From Pseudomonas putida (GTDB lineage Bacteria; Pseudomonadota; Gammaproteobacteria; Pseudomonadales; Pseudomonadaceae): a stretch of DNA of 64,000 bases. This document shows, one piece after another, positions 19,747-28,490 of this stretch. A program made the position numbers and the translations under genes. How positions within the stretch are numbered: position 1 is the stretch's first letter; each line of letters starts with the position of its first letter. The stretch spans positions 62,001 through 126,000 of the forward strand of contig NZ_JANHLE010000005.1 of NCBI RefSeq assembly GCF_028682475.1, given 5' to 3'. A model generated the notes under the pieces. That model was given only the letters and a program-made list of their open reading frames with translations. It made no database searches and had not been told where the DNA came from.

Positions 19747-21147
19747 ATGACTGAAGTTGCCCTGGATACCGCAACCCCCCACGCTCCGTCTGTTATCCGG
19801 CTGCTGCTGGAAAGGCTCGGCATTGCCTATCGTGAAGTGCTCGATCGTCCGCAGCTGTTGCCCGAGCGCAAGGTCCAGGCTGTGTTGCTCGATGACGAAG
19901 TCGGCGCGCTGATGGTGCTGTTCCCACAGAACCAATTGCTTGATCTCAACCGCCTGACCGAGCTGACCGGTCGCAAGCTGGCTGCCGTGCCCCTGGATCG
20001 CCTGAAAACCATGCTCGACAAGCATGGCCTGAAAATCCTTCCCGGCCTTCCGGCTTTGACCAGTTCGCCCAGCCTCTATGAAGAGAGCCTGCTCAAGCCT
20101 GAAAAGTTGCTGGTGCACTCCGGCGAAGCCGGCCTGCTGCTGGAAATCGAACGCGACGATTTCAAGAAGATGCTGAGCAAGGCCAGCGCCGGCAATTTTG
20201 GCGAGCCGCTGAGCAGCATCCGGCCGAACCTCGACCGTCCGACCGACGACCGCGAAGAGATCTCCCAGGCGGTCCAGGCCTTCACCGCCCGGCGTATCCA
20301 GCAACGCCTGGAAAACACCATCGAGATTCCGCCGCTGGCGGAAACCGCTCAGAAAATCATCAAGCTGCGCGTCGACCCCAACGCGACCATCGACGACATC
20401 ACCGGCGTGGTCGAGACCGACCCGGCCCTGGCCGCCCAGGTGGTCAGTTGGGCCGCCTCGCCCTACTACGCCTCCCCCGGCAAGATTCGTTCAGTGGAGG
20501 ACGCCATCGTCCGCGTGCTGGGCTTCGACCTGGTGATCAACCTGGCCCTGGGCCTGGCACTGGGCAAAACCCTGAGCCTGCCCAAGGACCATCCGCAGGC
20601 CACTACGCCGTACTGGCAGCAGTCGATCTACACCGCTGCGGTGATCGAAGGCCTGACCCGTGCCATGCCGCGCGCCGAGCGCCCGGAAGCCGGTCTGACC
20701 TACCTCGCCGGCTTGCTGCACAACTTCGGCTACCTGCTGCTGGCGCACGTCTTCCCGCCGCACTTCTCGCTGATCTGCCGCCATCTTGAGGTCAACCCGC
20801 ACCTGTGCCACAGCTATGTCGAACAGCATTTGCTGGGCATCAGCCGCGAGCAGATCGGCGCCTGGCTGATGCGTTTCTGGGACATGCCCGAGGAGCTGGC
20901 CACCGCGCTGCGCTTCCAGCACGACCCGCAGTACGACGGTGACTACGCGGCGTTCCCGAACCTGGTGTGCCTGGCCGTGCGCCTGCTGCGTGCCCGTGGC
21001 ATTGGCTCGGGGCCGGTCGAGGCCATCCCCGACGCACTGCTGGAGCGCCTGAGCATCAGCCGTGAAAAAGCTGAAGACGTGGTGCACAAGGTGCTGGAGG
21101 CAGAAGCGCTGCTGCGCGAGCTGGCCTCGCAATTCAACCAGCACTGA
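19747..21147 (+). CDS. YbaK-like N-terminal domain fused to HDOD signalling domain
   Basis: The protein has 466 residues. Residues 1-150 resemble the YbaK/ProX aminoacyl-tRNA deacylase fold (RLLERLGIAYREVLDRPQL and a KAVLL-like strand). Residues about 185-390 form an HDOD domain (IPPLAETAQKIIKLRVDPNATIDDITGVVETDPALAAQVVSWA, then YLAGLLHNFGYLLLAHV). HDOD domains are HD-like modules, usually without hydrolase activity, found in signalling proteins. The pairing exists in Pseudomonas (PA5346), but its role is not known to me. It stands alone after recG. Confidence 0.85.
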   Translation: MTEVALDTATPHAPSVIRLLLERLGIAYREVLDRPQLLPERKVQAVLLDDEVGALMVLFPQNQLLDLNRLTELTGRKLAAVPLDRLKTMLDKHGLKILPGLPALTSSPSLYEESLLKPEKLLVHSGEAGLLLEIERDDFKKMLSKASAGNFGEPLSSIRPNLDRPTDDREEISQAVQAFTARRIQQRLENTIEIPPLAETAQKIIKLRVDPNATIDDITGVVETDPALAAQVVSWAASPYYASPGKIRSVEDAIVRVLGFDLVINLALGLALGKTLSLPKDHPQATTPYWQQSIYTAAVIEGLTRAMPRAERPEAGLTYLAGLLHNFGYLLLAHVFPPHFSLICRHLEVNPHLCHSYVEQHLLGISREQIGAWLMRFWDMPEELATALRFQHDPQYDGDYAAFPNLVCLAVRLLRARGIGSGPVEAIPDALLERLSISREKAEDVVHKVLEAEALLRELASQFNQH

Positions 21148-21153
21148 GCAAGC

Positions 21154-21182
21154 GGCCTGCCCCTGAAGGTCAGGCCTTTTTC
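21154..21182 (+). terminator. Intrinsic terminator of the HDOD gene
   Basis: GGCCTG (21154-21159) pairs with CAGGCC (21171-21176), with a CC/GG extension, followed by TTTTTC. It overlaps the 3' end of the convergent gene at 21170. Confidence 0.75.
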
Positions 21183-21544
21183 TTCGGTTTCAGGTACTTC
21201 ATCAGGCCCTGGAACCAGATCACCAGCGCCGGGTTGCCCTTGATCTGGATGCTCTTGTCCTGAATTCCCTGCATGAATGCCAATTGCTTGTTCTTCGCTT
21301 GCAAGGTGGCAAAACCAAAGGCCGCATCCTTGAAGGCAATAGCGAAAGCCGGCTGCGGGTGAGTGCCGGACTGGCTCCTGATACGCATGTCCTTGACGAT
21401 GAAATGACGCGCCGTCTTGCCGTCGAGGGTCTGTAGCTGGAACACCAGATCCTTATCGGCCAGTTGCTGCTGGAACGCCGGGTTCTTGCGGCTGGCCTTG
21501 GCCATCAACAACCCCATGGCCCAAAGGAGAAAGCGAAACTTCAT
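21170..21544 (-). CDS. Conserved hypothetical protein (SCP2-sterol-transfer-like)
   Basis: This 124-residue protein has a short hydrophobic N-terminus (MKFRFLLWAMGLLMAKAS), too weak for a clear signal peptide. Its fold pattern suggests an SCP2-like lipid-binding domain: QLQTLDGKTARHFIVKD, a core AFAIAFKDAAFGFATL and IKGNPALVIWFQGLM at the end. The last stretch resembles the helix of SCP2-type proteins. The ATG at 21544 has GAGG 7 bp before it. The biological role is unknown. It is convergent with the HDOD gene and stands alone. Confidence 0.75.
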   Translation of the reverse strand: MKFRFLLWAMGLLMAKASRKNPAFQQQLADKDLVFQLQTLDGKTARHFIVKDMRIRSQSGTHPQPAFAIAFKDAAFGFATLQAKNKQLAFMQGIQDKSIQIKGNPALVIWFQGLMKYLKPKKKA

Positions 21545-21668
21545 GTGCACGCCTCGGCTAAAAAGTGACTGGCGAAGCAGTTTATAGTCTCGTTATAAAA
21601 ACACCATACTTTGCCGCACATTTCGCGAAGATCAGGGTAATTTGCTCTGTAACCGGGTAATTCGCGGC

Positions 21669-22646
21669 TTAGTAACAACGTCCTCCGGGCTGCGCCCCCG
21701 CTTGTTGCAAGCGTTTTACGCTGTCCACGTACTCCACCACTCCTTTTTCTCGCGCCAGCTCATAGCAAGCCAGCGCACGAGACAGGTCGATGGCGCCGCC
21801 CAAGCGGCCACTCTCCCAATCAGACGCCAAGGTTGTCAGCGACTCCCAGTTGCCCATGTCGATCGACTTGATCAGCCAAGCACGGGCACGCTCAGGGTCC
21901 ATGCACGGGCCCTCGTAGCTCTGGTCAGTACCTGAGCAATAGAACCCGTACAAGGCAGCCGCGCCCGCAGGCAAGGTCTGCGCAGCGGCGAGGAACAGCT
22001 TCTCGGTCACTTCGGCGCTCAAAGCAGGCGCCATTCCGGAATATCCCAGGCTCGCAGCGGCCAGGCTGGCGTCCGGGTTGCCCGAAGCCGCAGCGCACAG
22101 CAGAAACTGCATGCCTACGTCGAAAAACTCTGCAGTAGGTGGATACTTCTCCACCCCGCCCAGGGCCAGGAAGATGTTGGCTTTGCGGTAGCAGACCTCC
22201 TCGGCCGGGTTCATCTTTGGCAGCCCTGTCAGCAGCAGGCGTGACTCATCCACCGACCAGTCATCGACGGAGACCAACGTCCAGCAAGCCTTGCGCTCGA
22301 ACTGGTAGCCCCTGAGCCGGTCGAGACCGCCGCGTTTGTCCAGCACCCGGACATGACCATCCGTCAAGCGCTGCACCTCCAGGCCCTTGAGGTCCGCCGT
22401 CACGGGTGCGATCAATGGCAATGCAAGCTGCGCGCCCTGCATCGCCCTGACCAATGGATAGACATTATCCTGCAGCCCCTGCAGCTGGCTGTAGAGGACT
22501 CGCCCGCTGCTGGCTTGGCGTTGCACCTGAGGATCGTTGGCAAACTCGTGCAGAAAGCTGTCGAACTCAGCCACGCATGAAGTCTCGGCCATGGCTGGAG
22601 GAACCAGCACGCTCAATAGCAACAGACACAACAAAAGCCTGATCAC
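21669..22646 (-). CDS. Secreted Sel1-repeat-like protein of unknown function
   Basis: The protein has 325 residues with a clear signal peptide (MIRLLLCLLLLSVLVPPAMA). The mature part is rich in cysteine (about 8). It ends in alpha-helical repeats resembling Sel1/TPR units, such as DPERARAWLIKSIDMGNWESLTTLASDWESGRLGGAIDLSRALACYELAREKG. It is second in a two-gene operon: its start overlaps the stop of the gene at 22643 by four bases. It probably acts in the periplasm. No known function is visible. Confidence 0.75.
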   Translation of the reverse strand: MIRLLLCLLLLSVLVPPAMAETSCVAEFDSFLHEFANDPQVQRQASSGRVLYSQLQGLQDNVYPLVRAMQGAQLALPLIAPVTADLKGLEVQRLTDGHVRVLDKRGGLDRLRGYQFERKACWTLVSVDDWSVDESRLLLTGLPKMNPAEEVCYRKANIFLALGGVEKYPPTAEFFDVGMQFLLCAAASGNPDASLAAASLGYSGMAPALSAEVTEKLFLAAAQTLPAGAAALYGFYCSGTDQSYEGPCMDPERARAWLIKSIDMGNWESLTTLASDWESGRLGGAIDLSRALACYELAREKGVVEYVDSVKRLQQAGAQPGGRCY

Positions 22647-23530
22647 GATTGTGGCTCCTGGCTGCGCGACCGTGCCCGCTCCGGGATGATCCCCGGCTTA
22701 CCGGCGCTGTTCATGGCCTGGACATAGCTGCGATAGTACTCAGCAGCCTGTTTGCGCTTGTACAACGCCCAGAGGCTGTCAGCGATGTTGAGCTTGAGCA
22801 CGACCCGCTGCGGCACGACCCCTTCGACTTTGGCAAACAGCTCATAGGCCGCGCTGTGCCACTCGCCCTGCTGCAGGGCATAGCCGAGGTCGTTGTACAG
22901 TGGCGCGGTCTGCGCGTTCAGCGGTTCTTCTCTCAGCAATCGTGGCAGCTCGATATCGAGGTAGGTATACAGCGCATCGCGGTCCTCGATTGCAAGCCGC
23001 GCGAGGACGATTTCCCGCGCCAGTTTCAACGAATCCCGCTCATGCCCTCGCACCTGCTCGAGCAACTTCTGTCTGGCCAGCGACTGTGTGTGGTACCAGT
23101 GATGCTGGCTCCAGTTCTCCGTCATGTTCCCTTCATAACCGGACAACGCCTGCGAGGCGCGGGCGTCACGGACCAGTGCGCCGTTGTCCCAGAAGTACAC
23201 GCCGGCCTGAAATACCAGGCCGTTGAGCGCATAGTACTCAAAGCCCGGATGAGCGACCGGCGCCGCGCATTGCACCACGAGGTAATCCTTGTCGCCGCGC
23301 ACCGTGAAGACGTCACGCACCTGCACCTGGCCCAGCTCGGGCTGGCAGACATCGGCCAGCGACTGAGACTGCCCATCGCCTCCCGCCAATTGCGCCTGCC
23401 AACGATTGTCCTGAAGCGTCAACTGCACGTGTGAGGCGCCACTGAAGTCTGGCGTCAACGTGAAGGTGCGAGTGTCGGCCAAAGCCTGCGCAACACCCAG
23501 GCCACAGATCACTGCCAGCAGGCGCCTCAT
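22643..23530 (-). CDS. Secreted TPR-like protein of unknown function, partner of the Sel1-like gene
   Basis: This 295-residue protein starts MRRLLAVICGLGVAQALA, a signal peptide, at the ATG at 23530. Longer upstream readings have no signal sequence. Residues 20-140 have beta-type composition with cysteines. The C-terminus (about 185-270) is helical and TPR-like, with NDLGYALQQGEWHSAAYELF and LNIADSLWALYKRKQAAEYYR. It is first in the operon and translationally coupled (ATGA) to the Sel1-like gene. I do not recognise the N-terminal domain. Confidence 0.75.
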   Translation of the reverse strand: MRRLLAVICGLGVAQALADTRTFTLTPDFSGASHVQLTLQDNRWQAQLAGGDGQSQSLADVCQPELGQVQVRDVFTVRGDKDYLVVQCAAPVAHPGFEYYALNGLVFQAGVYFWDNGALVRDARASQALSGYEGNMTENWSQHHWYHTQSLARQKLLEQVRGHERDSLKLAREIVLARLAIEDRDALYTYLDIELPRLLREEPLNAQTAPLYNDLGYALQQGEWHSAAYELFAKVEGVVPQRVVLKLNIADSLWALYKRKQAAEYYRSYVQAMNSAGKPGIIPERARSRSQEPQS

Positions 23531-23670
23531 GCATTCACCTGCAAGCTGGCAGCCGCCACGGCGGTCAATGACATAACTTTGCAGTGCATCCTGCGCCCCT
23601 CCCTGGACGTGTCCCGCTGCCATTGCGACAGGGGCGCCGTATGCTAGTCACAAGCTCCGGGCGGGGCAAT

Positions 23671-23701
23671 AAAAAACGGGCACCGTGTCGGGTGCCCGTT
23701 T
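23671..23701 (-). terminator. Intrinsic terminator of the HU-family gene
   Basis: AAACGGGCACC (23674-23684) pairs with 23691-23701. On the minus strand the stem is followed by a run of T, 28 bp after the HU stop codon. Confidence 0.88.
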
Positions 23702-23728
23702 CTCAATGCAATCAATCGGTGCGAGGCA

Positions 23729-24004
23729 TCACGGATTGACGCTGTCCTTCAGGGATTTGCCTGGCTTGAAGGCTACGGTGTTGCTGGCTTTGATTTTGAC
23801 TGGCTCACCGGTTTGCGGGTTCTTGCCAGTGCGAGCGCCACGGTGACGCTGCAGGAAGGTACCGAATCCGACCAGTGTCACGCTGTCCTTGCGATGCAGG
23901 GCGCCGGTGATTTCTTCGAGCACGGCGTTGAGCACGCGATTGGCTTGCTCTTTGGTGAGGTCGGCCTTTTCAGCAATGGCTGCGGCGAGTTCTGGTTTGC
24001 GCAT
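23729..24004 (-). CDS. hupN: HU-family histone-like DNA-binding protein (HupN-type)
   Basis: This 91-residue HU-fold protein is the divergent HU of Pseudomonas. The start is the ATG at 24004 (MRKPELAAAIAEKADL). The DNA-binding arm has RGARTGKNPQTGEPVKI, close to the HU arm consensus RxxRNPxTG, and it ends AFKPGKSLKDSVNP. It bends and wraps DNA. It is a single-gene unit between the rubredoxin reductase gene and the unknown secreted pair, with its own terminator. The symbol follows the P. putida naming of a third HU and is moderately certain; the family is certain. Confidence 0.88.
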   Translation of the reverse strand: MRKPELAAAIAEKADLTKEQANRVLNAVLEEITGALHRKDSVTLVGFGTFLQRHRGARTGKNPQTGEPVKIKASNTVAFKPGKSLKDSVNP

Positions 24005-24191
24005 AGTGAAGCCTCTTAGACGGTTTTTTGTTGTTATGCCGTGCTGCTCTTCAAGAACAGCGCCCAAGGCACCGCAGGCTCTAAACTGCGGCAGACGGGA
24101 GTGAGGATGGCATGCCGTCAGGGGCCGCGCCAGTCTCTGGGCGGCCATTGTTGAGTCAATAGCAGGGGAAATCCGACAGAACGCCCGCTAT

Positions 24192-25340
24192 TTACGCCAT
24201 CAACGCCGGAAGCTGCCGATTTAGAGCCAGTTTCTCCATCACTGCCGAGCCCGTCAGGGCGTAGCCCAGCAGATTGCCGTCAGCGTCACGACAGAGCACC
24301 TTGAGGTCGATGCCCTGACCCTCGACCTGCCAGGTACCCTCACGGCCATGGGGTGGCGGCGAGACCACCAGCGGGCAAGCCGGTGTCTTTACCGTCACCG
24401 GCATCGGGCCGTAGGCAACGGCTGTCGGGTTGCCAGCCAGGGTTTGTGCCAGCGCGCGCGCGCAGCTCGTCAACGGCATGACATAGAGCAGGTTGAGGCC
24501 ATCGACTTCGGCACAATCACCCAAGGCGTAGATATTGGCATGCGAAGTCCGCAGTTGCCGGTCGACCACCACGCCACGATTAACCTGCAAACCGGCCGCA
24601 GAGGCCAGGTCGATGCGTGGACGCAGGCCAACCGCCGAAACCACCAGATCGCAGGGGATCACCGTACCGTCAGACAGGTGCGCCTCCAGACCATCGGCAA
24701 CCCGCTGCAGACGGGTCAGCACCGGCCCCAGATGGAAACGCACGCCAAGCGCCTGCAGGCCAGCCTGCACGGCGGCAGCGGCGGCCGGGTGCAGCAGCGT
24801 CGGCATGACCTGCTCGCACGGCGCCACCAATTCGACCTGGAAGCCGCCCAGGCTCATGTCGTTGGCAAATTCACAGCCGATCAGGCCGGCCCCCAGGATC
24901 AGCACCCGCTGCTTGCCCACCGCTGCCGCACGGAAGCGCGCGTAATCCTCCAGATCGTTGATCGGGAAAATCGCCTCACCGGCATCGCCTTCAACCGGCA
25001 CCTGCACGGTTTGCGCGCCCCAGGCCAGGATCAGGTCACGGTAAGTCACCTGCTCTTCGCCGATCCACAGGCGCTTGTGGCCGGGGTCAATGCCACTGAT
25101 GCGGGTGTGAGTGCGCACTTCGGCCTTGAGCTGTTCAGCCATGGCCCCCGGCTCGGCCATGCTCAAGCCGTCGGCGTCCTTGTTCTTGGCAAAGCCGGTG
25201 GACAACATGGGCTTGGAATAGGAACGGCCGTCGTCGGCGGTAATCAACAGCAACGGCGTCTCGCCGTCGAGTTTGCGAAATTCGCGGGCCAGGTTGTAAC
25301 CCGCCAAGCCAGTACCCACAATTACCACCGGTGCCGTCAT
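24192..25340 (-). CDS. rubB: Rubredoxin-NAD(+) reductase
   Basis: The 382-residue FAD enzyme moves electrons from NADH to rubredoxin. The FAD site has [16 protein letters not shown] at the N-terminus. The NAD site is [17 protein letters not shown] at about residues 147-163. The FAD-binding signature [13 protein letters not shown] lies at about 268-280. It follows the rubredoxin gene (25374) with a 33-bp gap, so the two form an operon that can feed alkane hydroxylases or oxygen-stress reductases. The length is normal. Confidence 0.93.
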   Translation of the reverse strand: MTAPVVIVGTGLAGYNLAREFRKLDGETPLLLITADDGRSYSKPMLSTGFAKNKDADGLSMAEPGAMAEQLKAEVRTHTRISGIDPGHKRLWIGEEQVTYRDLILAWGAQTVQVPVEGDAGEAIFPINDLEDYARFRAAAVGKQRVLILGAGLIGCEFANDMSLGGFQVELVAPCEQVMPTLLHPAAAAAVQAGLQALGVRFHLGPVLTRLQRVADGLEAHLSDGTVIPCDLVVSAVGLRPRIDLASAAGLQVNRGVVVDRQLRTSHANIYALGDCAEVDGLNLLYVMPLTSCARALAQTLAGNPTAVAYGPMPVTVKTPACPLVVSPPPHGREGTWQVEGQGIDLKVLCRDADGNLLGYALTGSAVMEKLALNRQLPALMA

Positions 25341-25373
25341 GCCCTGTTTCCTTGCATCCTGGTTAATTACTGA

Positions 25374-25541
25374 TCAGCCGATGGCGATCATTTCGAAATC
25401 CATCTTGCCCACACCGCAGTCCGGGCACAGCCAGTCTGCCGGGACATCTTCCCAACGGGTACCGGGCTTGATGCCATCATCCGGCCAACCTTCGGCCTCG
25501 TCGTAGATCAGACCACAAACAATACACTGCCACTTTTTCAT
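25374..25541 (-). CDS. rubA: Rubredoxin
   Basis: This 55-residue electron carrier has one Fe(Cys)4 site: [10 protein letters not shown] near the N-terminus and CPDCGVGK near the C-terminus. The start is the ATG at 25541. Only one rubredoxin gene is here, whereas P. aeruginosa has two side by side. It precedes the reductase gene on the same strand. Confidence 0.95.
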   Translation of the reverse strand: MKKWQCIVCGLIYDEAEGWPDDGIKPGTRWEDVPADWLCPDCGVGKMDFEMIAIG

Positions 25542-25710
25542 TACTTGTTTCCTCAACAAACCCAGGCATTGGAGTGGTCGCTCTTGGGGAAATTACAATG
25601 GCGACCTTCTCAAGGAGGGGCTTTGTACTGGAGCCAGGTGCCAGCATGCAAGCCGGATCGGGCAATCATGCTAAGCTCGCGGTCTCTTTGGCCTGTTAAC
25701 CCATACCATC

Positions 25711-26274
25711 GTGCCGTACGAAACATCGCAAGCGCCCGCTGCAGAATGGTTGCAGTACTCTCAGGTAGCAGACAGCGCAACGCCTGCGCTGCTTGACTGG
25801 TTGTTCGATCAAGGATCACTGACCCGTCGCCTGACTCGATTATCCGCCGATCACTTTTCTGTTACACCCCTTTACGAGGGCTGGCAGCCCCTGCGTGAAG
25901 ACGAGTGCCGGGCACTGGATCTGGCCCCAGGCAGCGAAGGCTGGGTCCGCGAAGTGTACTTGCGCGGCCATGGCCAGGCCTGGGTGTTCGCCCGCAGTGT
26001 CGCCTCGCGCAGCGCCCTGGAAAGTGGCGGGCTGGACATGGAAGCGCTGGGCAGCCGCTCGCTGGGTGAACTGTTGTTCTGCGACCAGGCCTTTACCCGC
26101 CGCGCCATTGAGGTCTGTCATTACCCCAAGGCCTGGCTGCCGGCCAGCGACGCCAGCGACAAGCTCTGGGGGCGTCGTTCGCGCTTTGATCGGGCCACGC
26201 TGAGCGTGCTGGTTGCCGAAGTCTTCCTGCCGTCGCTGTGGCAGGCCGCCGCGATTTCCGGGGAGATCCACTGA
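25711..26274 (+). CDS. ubiC: Chorismate pyruvate-lyase
   Basis: The 187-residue enzyme removes pyruvate from chorismate to make 4-hydroxybenzoate, the first committed step of ubiquinone synthesis. It starts with GTG. The internal segments [21 protein letters not shown] and [18 protein letters not shown] match UbiC, whose conserved arginine and glutamate line the active site. Its stop overlaps the ubiA start (TGATG), so the two are coupled. Confidence 0.93.
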   Translation: MPYETSQAPAAEWLQYSQVADSATPALLDWLFDQGSLTRRLTRLSADHFSVTPLYEGWQPLREDECRALDLAPGSEGWVREVYLRGHGQAWVFARSVASRSALESGGLDMEALGSRSLGELLFCDQAFTRRAIEVCHYPKAWLPASDASDKLWGRRSRFDRATLSVLVAEVFLPSLWQAAAISGEIH

Positions 26275-27161
26275 TGTACCTGCAGCTGCTCAAGTCGCTC
26301 AACCGTCTGCATCCGCGCGCCTGGGACTTCATCCAGCTGAGCCGCATGGACCGGCCGATCGGTATCTACCTGCTGTTGTGGCCGACGCTGTCAGCGGTGT
26401 GGATCGCCGCCAAGGGTACGCCGACCCTGGCCAACGTGCTGATTTTCACCCTCGGTGTCGTTCTGATGCGTGCGGCCGGCTGCGCCATCAACGACTTCGC
26501 CGACCGCAAGGTTGATGGCCACGTCAAACGCACTGCCGATCGCCCGTTGGCCGCCGGCCGGATCAATGCCCGCGAAGCACTGGTGCTGTTTGCCGTGCTG
26601 GTGGGGGTGAGTTTCCTGCTGGTGCTGTGCACCAATGCCCAGACCGTGTGGCTGTCATTCGGCGCGGTGGCCTTGGCGGCCTGCTATCCCTTCATGAAGC
26701 GCTACACCTACTACCCGCAAGTGGTGCTCGGGGCGGCCTATTCCTGGGGCATTCCCATGGCCTTCACCGCCGCCACCGGCGAGCTGCCGGCCATTGCCTG
26801 GCTGCTGTACATCGCCAATCTGCTGTGGACGGTGGGCTATGACACCTATTACGCCATGGTCGATCGCGACGATGACTTGAAGATCGGCGTGAAATCTACC
26901 GCGATCCTGTTTGGCGAAGCCGACCGGGTGATCATCCTGACCCTGCAGGTGCTGTCGCTGGGCTGCTTGCTGATGGCCGGTAATCGCTTTGAACTGGGCG
27001 GCTGGTTCCACCTTGGGCTGATGGCTGCCTTGGCATGCTTCGTCTGGGAATTCTGGACGACTCGCAAGCTGGACCGCGAATCGTGTTTCAAGGCCTTCCT
27101 GCACAATCACTGGGCCGGGTTGCTGGTGTTTGTGGGGATTGTGCTGGATTACAGCTTCTAA
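26274..27161 (+). CDS. ubiA: 4-hydroxybenzoate octaprenyltransferase
   Basis: This 295-residue integral membrane enzyme attaches the polyprenyl chain to 4-hydroxybenzoate. It has about 8-9 transmembrane helices. The two Asp-rich prenyl-diphosphate sites are intact: [15 protein letters not shown] at about residues 78-92 and [17 protein letters not shown] at about 195-211. The ATG at 26274 overlaps the ubiC stop by one base. A REP element follows the gene. Confidence 0.96.
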   Translation: MYLQLLKSLNRLHPRAWDFIQLSRMDRPIGIYLLLWPTLSAVWIAAKGTPTLANVLIFTLGVVLMRAAGCAINDFADRKVDGHVKRTADRPLAAGRINAREALVLFAVLVGVSFLLVLCTNAQTVWLSFGAVALAACYPFMKRYTYYPQVVLGAAYSWGIPMAFTAATGELPAIAWLLYIANLLWTVGYDTYYAMVDRDDDLKIGVKSTAILFGEADRVIILTLQVLSLGCLLMAGNRFELGGWFHLGLMAALACFVWEFWTTRKLDRESCFKAFLHNHWAGLLVFVGIVLDYSF

Positions 27162-27164
27162 GTT

Positions 27165-27228
27165 ATCACGGGACAAGCCCGCTCCCACAGGTAAAGGCCA
27201 TTCTGTGGGAGCGGGCTTGCCCCGCGGT
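27165..27228. repeat. Pseudomonas REP pair (inverted)
   Basis: Two inverted copies of the same REP core as at 9496 are separated by about 16 bp, directly after the ubiA stop. The left copy has two changes (ACGGGA for GCGGGG). Confidence 0.9.
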
Positions 27229-27239
27229 TGAAGTCGCTA

Positions 27240-27611
27240 CTACTTGATCACGTGCCAGACATCCTTCATGCCGTCACCGGTCATGTCACCGGCTTTCTTG
27301 TCCTTGACGAAGGTGTACACCGGTTTGCCTTTGTAGGCCCATTGCATCGAACCGTCATCGCGTTTGATTTGCGTCCAGCCCTCTTCGGCCATGTCGCCAT
27401 CCTTGACCATGAGCGGCGGCCAGTTCTTGGCACACTCATCGTTGCACATGGACTTGCCGCCCGAATCCTTGTCAAAGGTGTAGAGCGTCATACCAGCATG
27501 GTCGACCATCACACCGTCTTTCATCATGGCATGATGGGCCGACGCTATCCCTGGCAACGCCAGTGCCACTGCAGCGAAAAGCGTCATCCAGTTCAGCGTA
27601 TGTCGTGTCAT
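27240..27611 (-). CDS. Secreted repeat protein of lipoprotein_15 (PF03640) family
   Basis: The 123-residue secreted protein begins MTRHTLNWMTLFAAVALALPGIASA, a signal peptide. Two copies of the short family repeat follow: GMTLYTFDKDSGGKSMC and GKPVYTFVKDKKAGDMTG. The first copy has a paired cysteine motif, CNDECAKNWPP. Members bind cofactors or metals poorly defined in the literature; the function is unknown. It is convergent with ubiA and divergent from phoB. Confidence 0.85.
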   Translation of the reverse strand: MTRHTLNWMTLFAAVALALPGIASAHHAMMKDGVMVDHAGMTLYTFDKDSGGKSMCNDECAKNWPPLMVKDGDMAEEGWTQIKRDDGSMQWAYKGKPVYTFVKDKKAGDMTGDGMKDVWHVIK

Positions 27612-27687
27612 TGGATCCACCGTGTTTCTCGGGAGAGGGAATTTAAGCCTAGCTCAGTAACAGAATGTTGCTGCAACAGCCCACGAC

Positions 27688-27705
27688 CTGTCACACGACT
27701 GCAAT
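27688..27705 (+). promoter_or_regulatory. Pho box before phoB
   Basis: CTGTCACACGACTGCAAT resembles the PhoB-binding consensus of two 7-bp CTGTCAT units separated by 4 bp. It lies about 53 bp before the phoB start. PhoB autoregulation is well established in related bacteria. Confidence 0.75.
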
Positions 27706-27757
27706 AATTCCGTTATCTAATGCGGGCCAAGACACCTGAATGGGAAGAGGTTTGAAC

Positions 27758-28447
27758 ATGGTTGGCAGAAACATTCTGATCGTTGACGACGAAGCGCCAA
27801 TCCGCGAGATGATCGCCGTTGCATTGGAAATGGCCGGCTATGACTGCCTGGAAGCAGAAAACTCCCAGCAGGCCCACGCCATGATCGTCGACCGCAAGCC
27901 GGACCTGATCCTGCTCGACTGGATGCTCCCGGGCACTTCGGGTATCGAACTGGCCCGGCGCCTGAAGCGCGATGAGCTGACCGGCGATATCCCGATCATC
28001 ATGCTTACCGCCAAGGGTGAAGAAGACAACAAGATCCAGGGTCTTGAAGTCGGTGCGGATGACTACATCACCAAACCCTTCTCGCCGCGTGAGCTGGTCG
28101 CCCGGCTCAAGGCGGTGTTGCGCCGCGCCGGCCCCAGCGATGGCGAAGCGCCGATCGAAGTCGGTGGCCTGCTGCTCGATCCGATCAGCCACCGCGTGAC
28201 CATTGATGGCAAGCCGGCCGAAATGGGCCCGACCGAATACCGCCTGCTGCAGTTCTTCATGACCCACCAGGAGCGCGCCTATACCCGCGGCCAGTTGCTC
28301 GATCAGGTGTGGGGCGGCAACGTCTATGTCGAAGAGCGCACGGTCGATGTGCACATCCGCCGCCTGCGCAAGGCGCTGGGTGATGCCTACGAGAATCTGG
28401 TACAAACCGTACGCGGCACCGGTTATCGCTTCTCCACCAAGAGCTGA
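27758..28447 (+). CDS. phoB: Phosphate regulon response regulator PhoB
   Basis: The 229-residue OmpR-type response regulator has a receiver domain ([13 protein letters not shown], with the phosphorylated Asp in [11 protein letters not shown] at about residue 53). A C-terminal winged helix follows: [21 protein letters not shown] and [14 protein letters not shown]. It activates phosphate-starvation genes, including the Pst genes in this window. The ATG at 27758 has GAAGAGG before it. phoR is 43 bp downstream. Confidence 0.97.
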   Translation: MVGRNILIVDDEAPIREMIAVALEMAGYDCLEAENSQQAHAMIVDRKPDLILLDWMLPGTSGIELARRLKRDELTGDIPIIMLTAKGEEDNKIQGLEVGADDYITKPFSPRELVARLKAVLRRAGPSDGEAPIEVGGLLLDPISHRVTIDGKPAEMGPTEYRLLQFFMTHQERAYTRGQLLDQVWGGNVYVEERTVDVHIRRLRKALGDAYENLVQTVRGTGYRFSTKS

Positions 28448-28490
28448 ACCGCTATATCAGGCCAAGGTAATGGAAAGGACGCGTCGTTAA

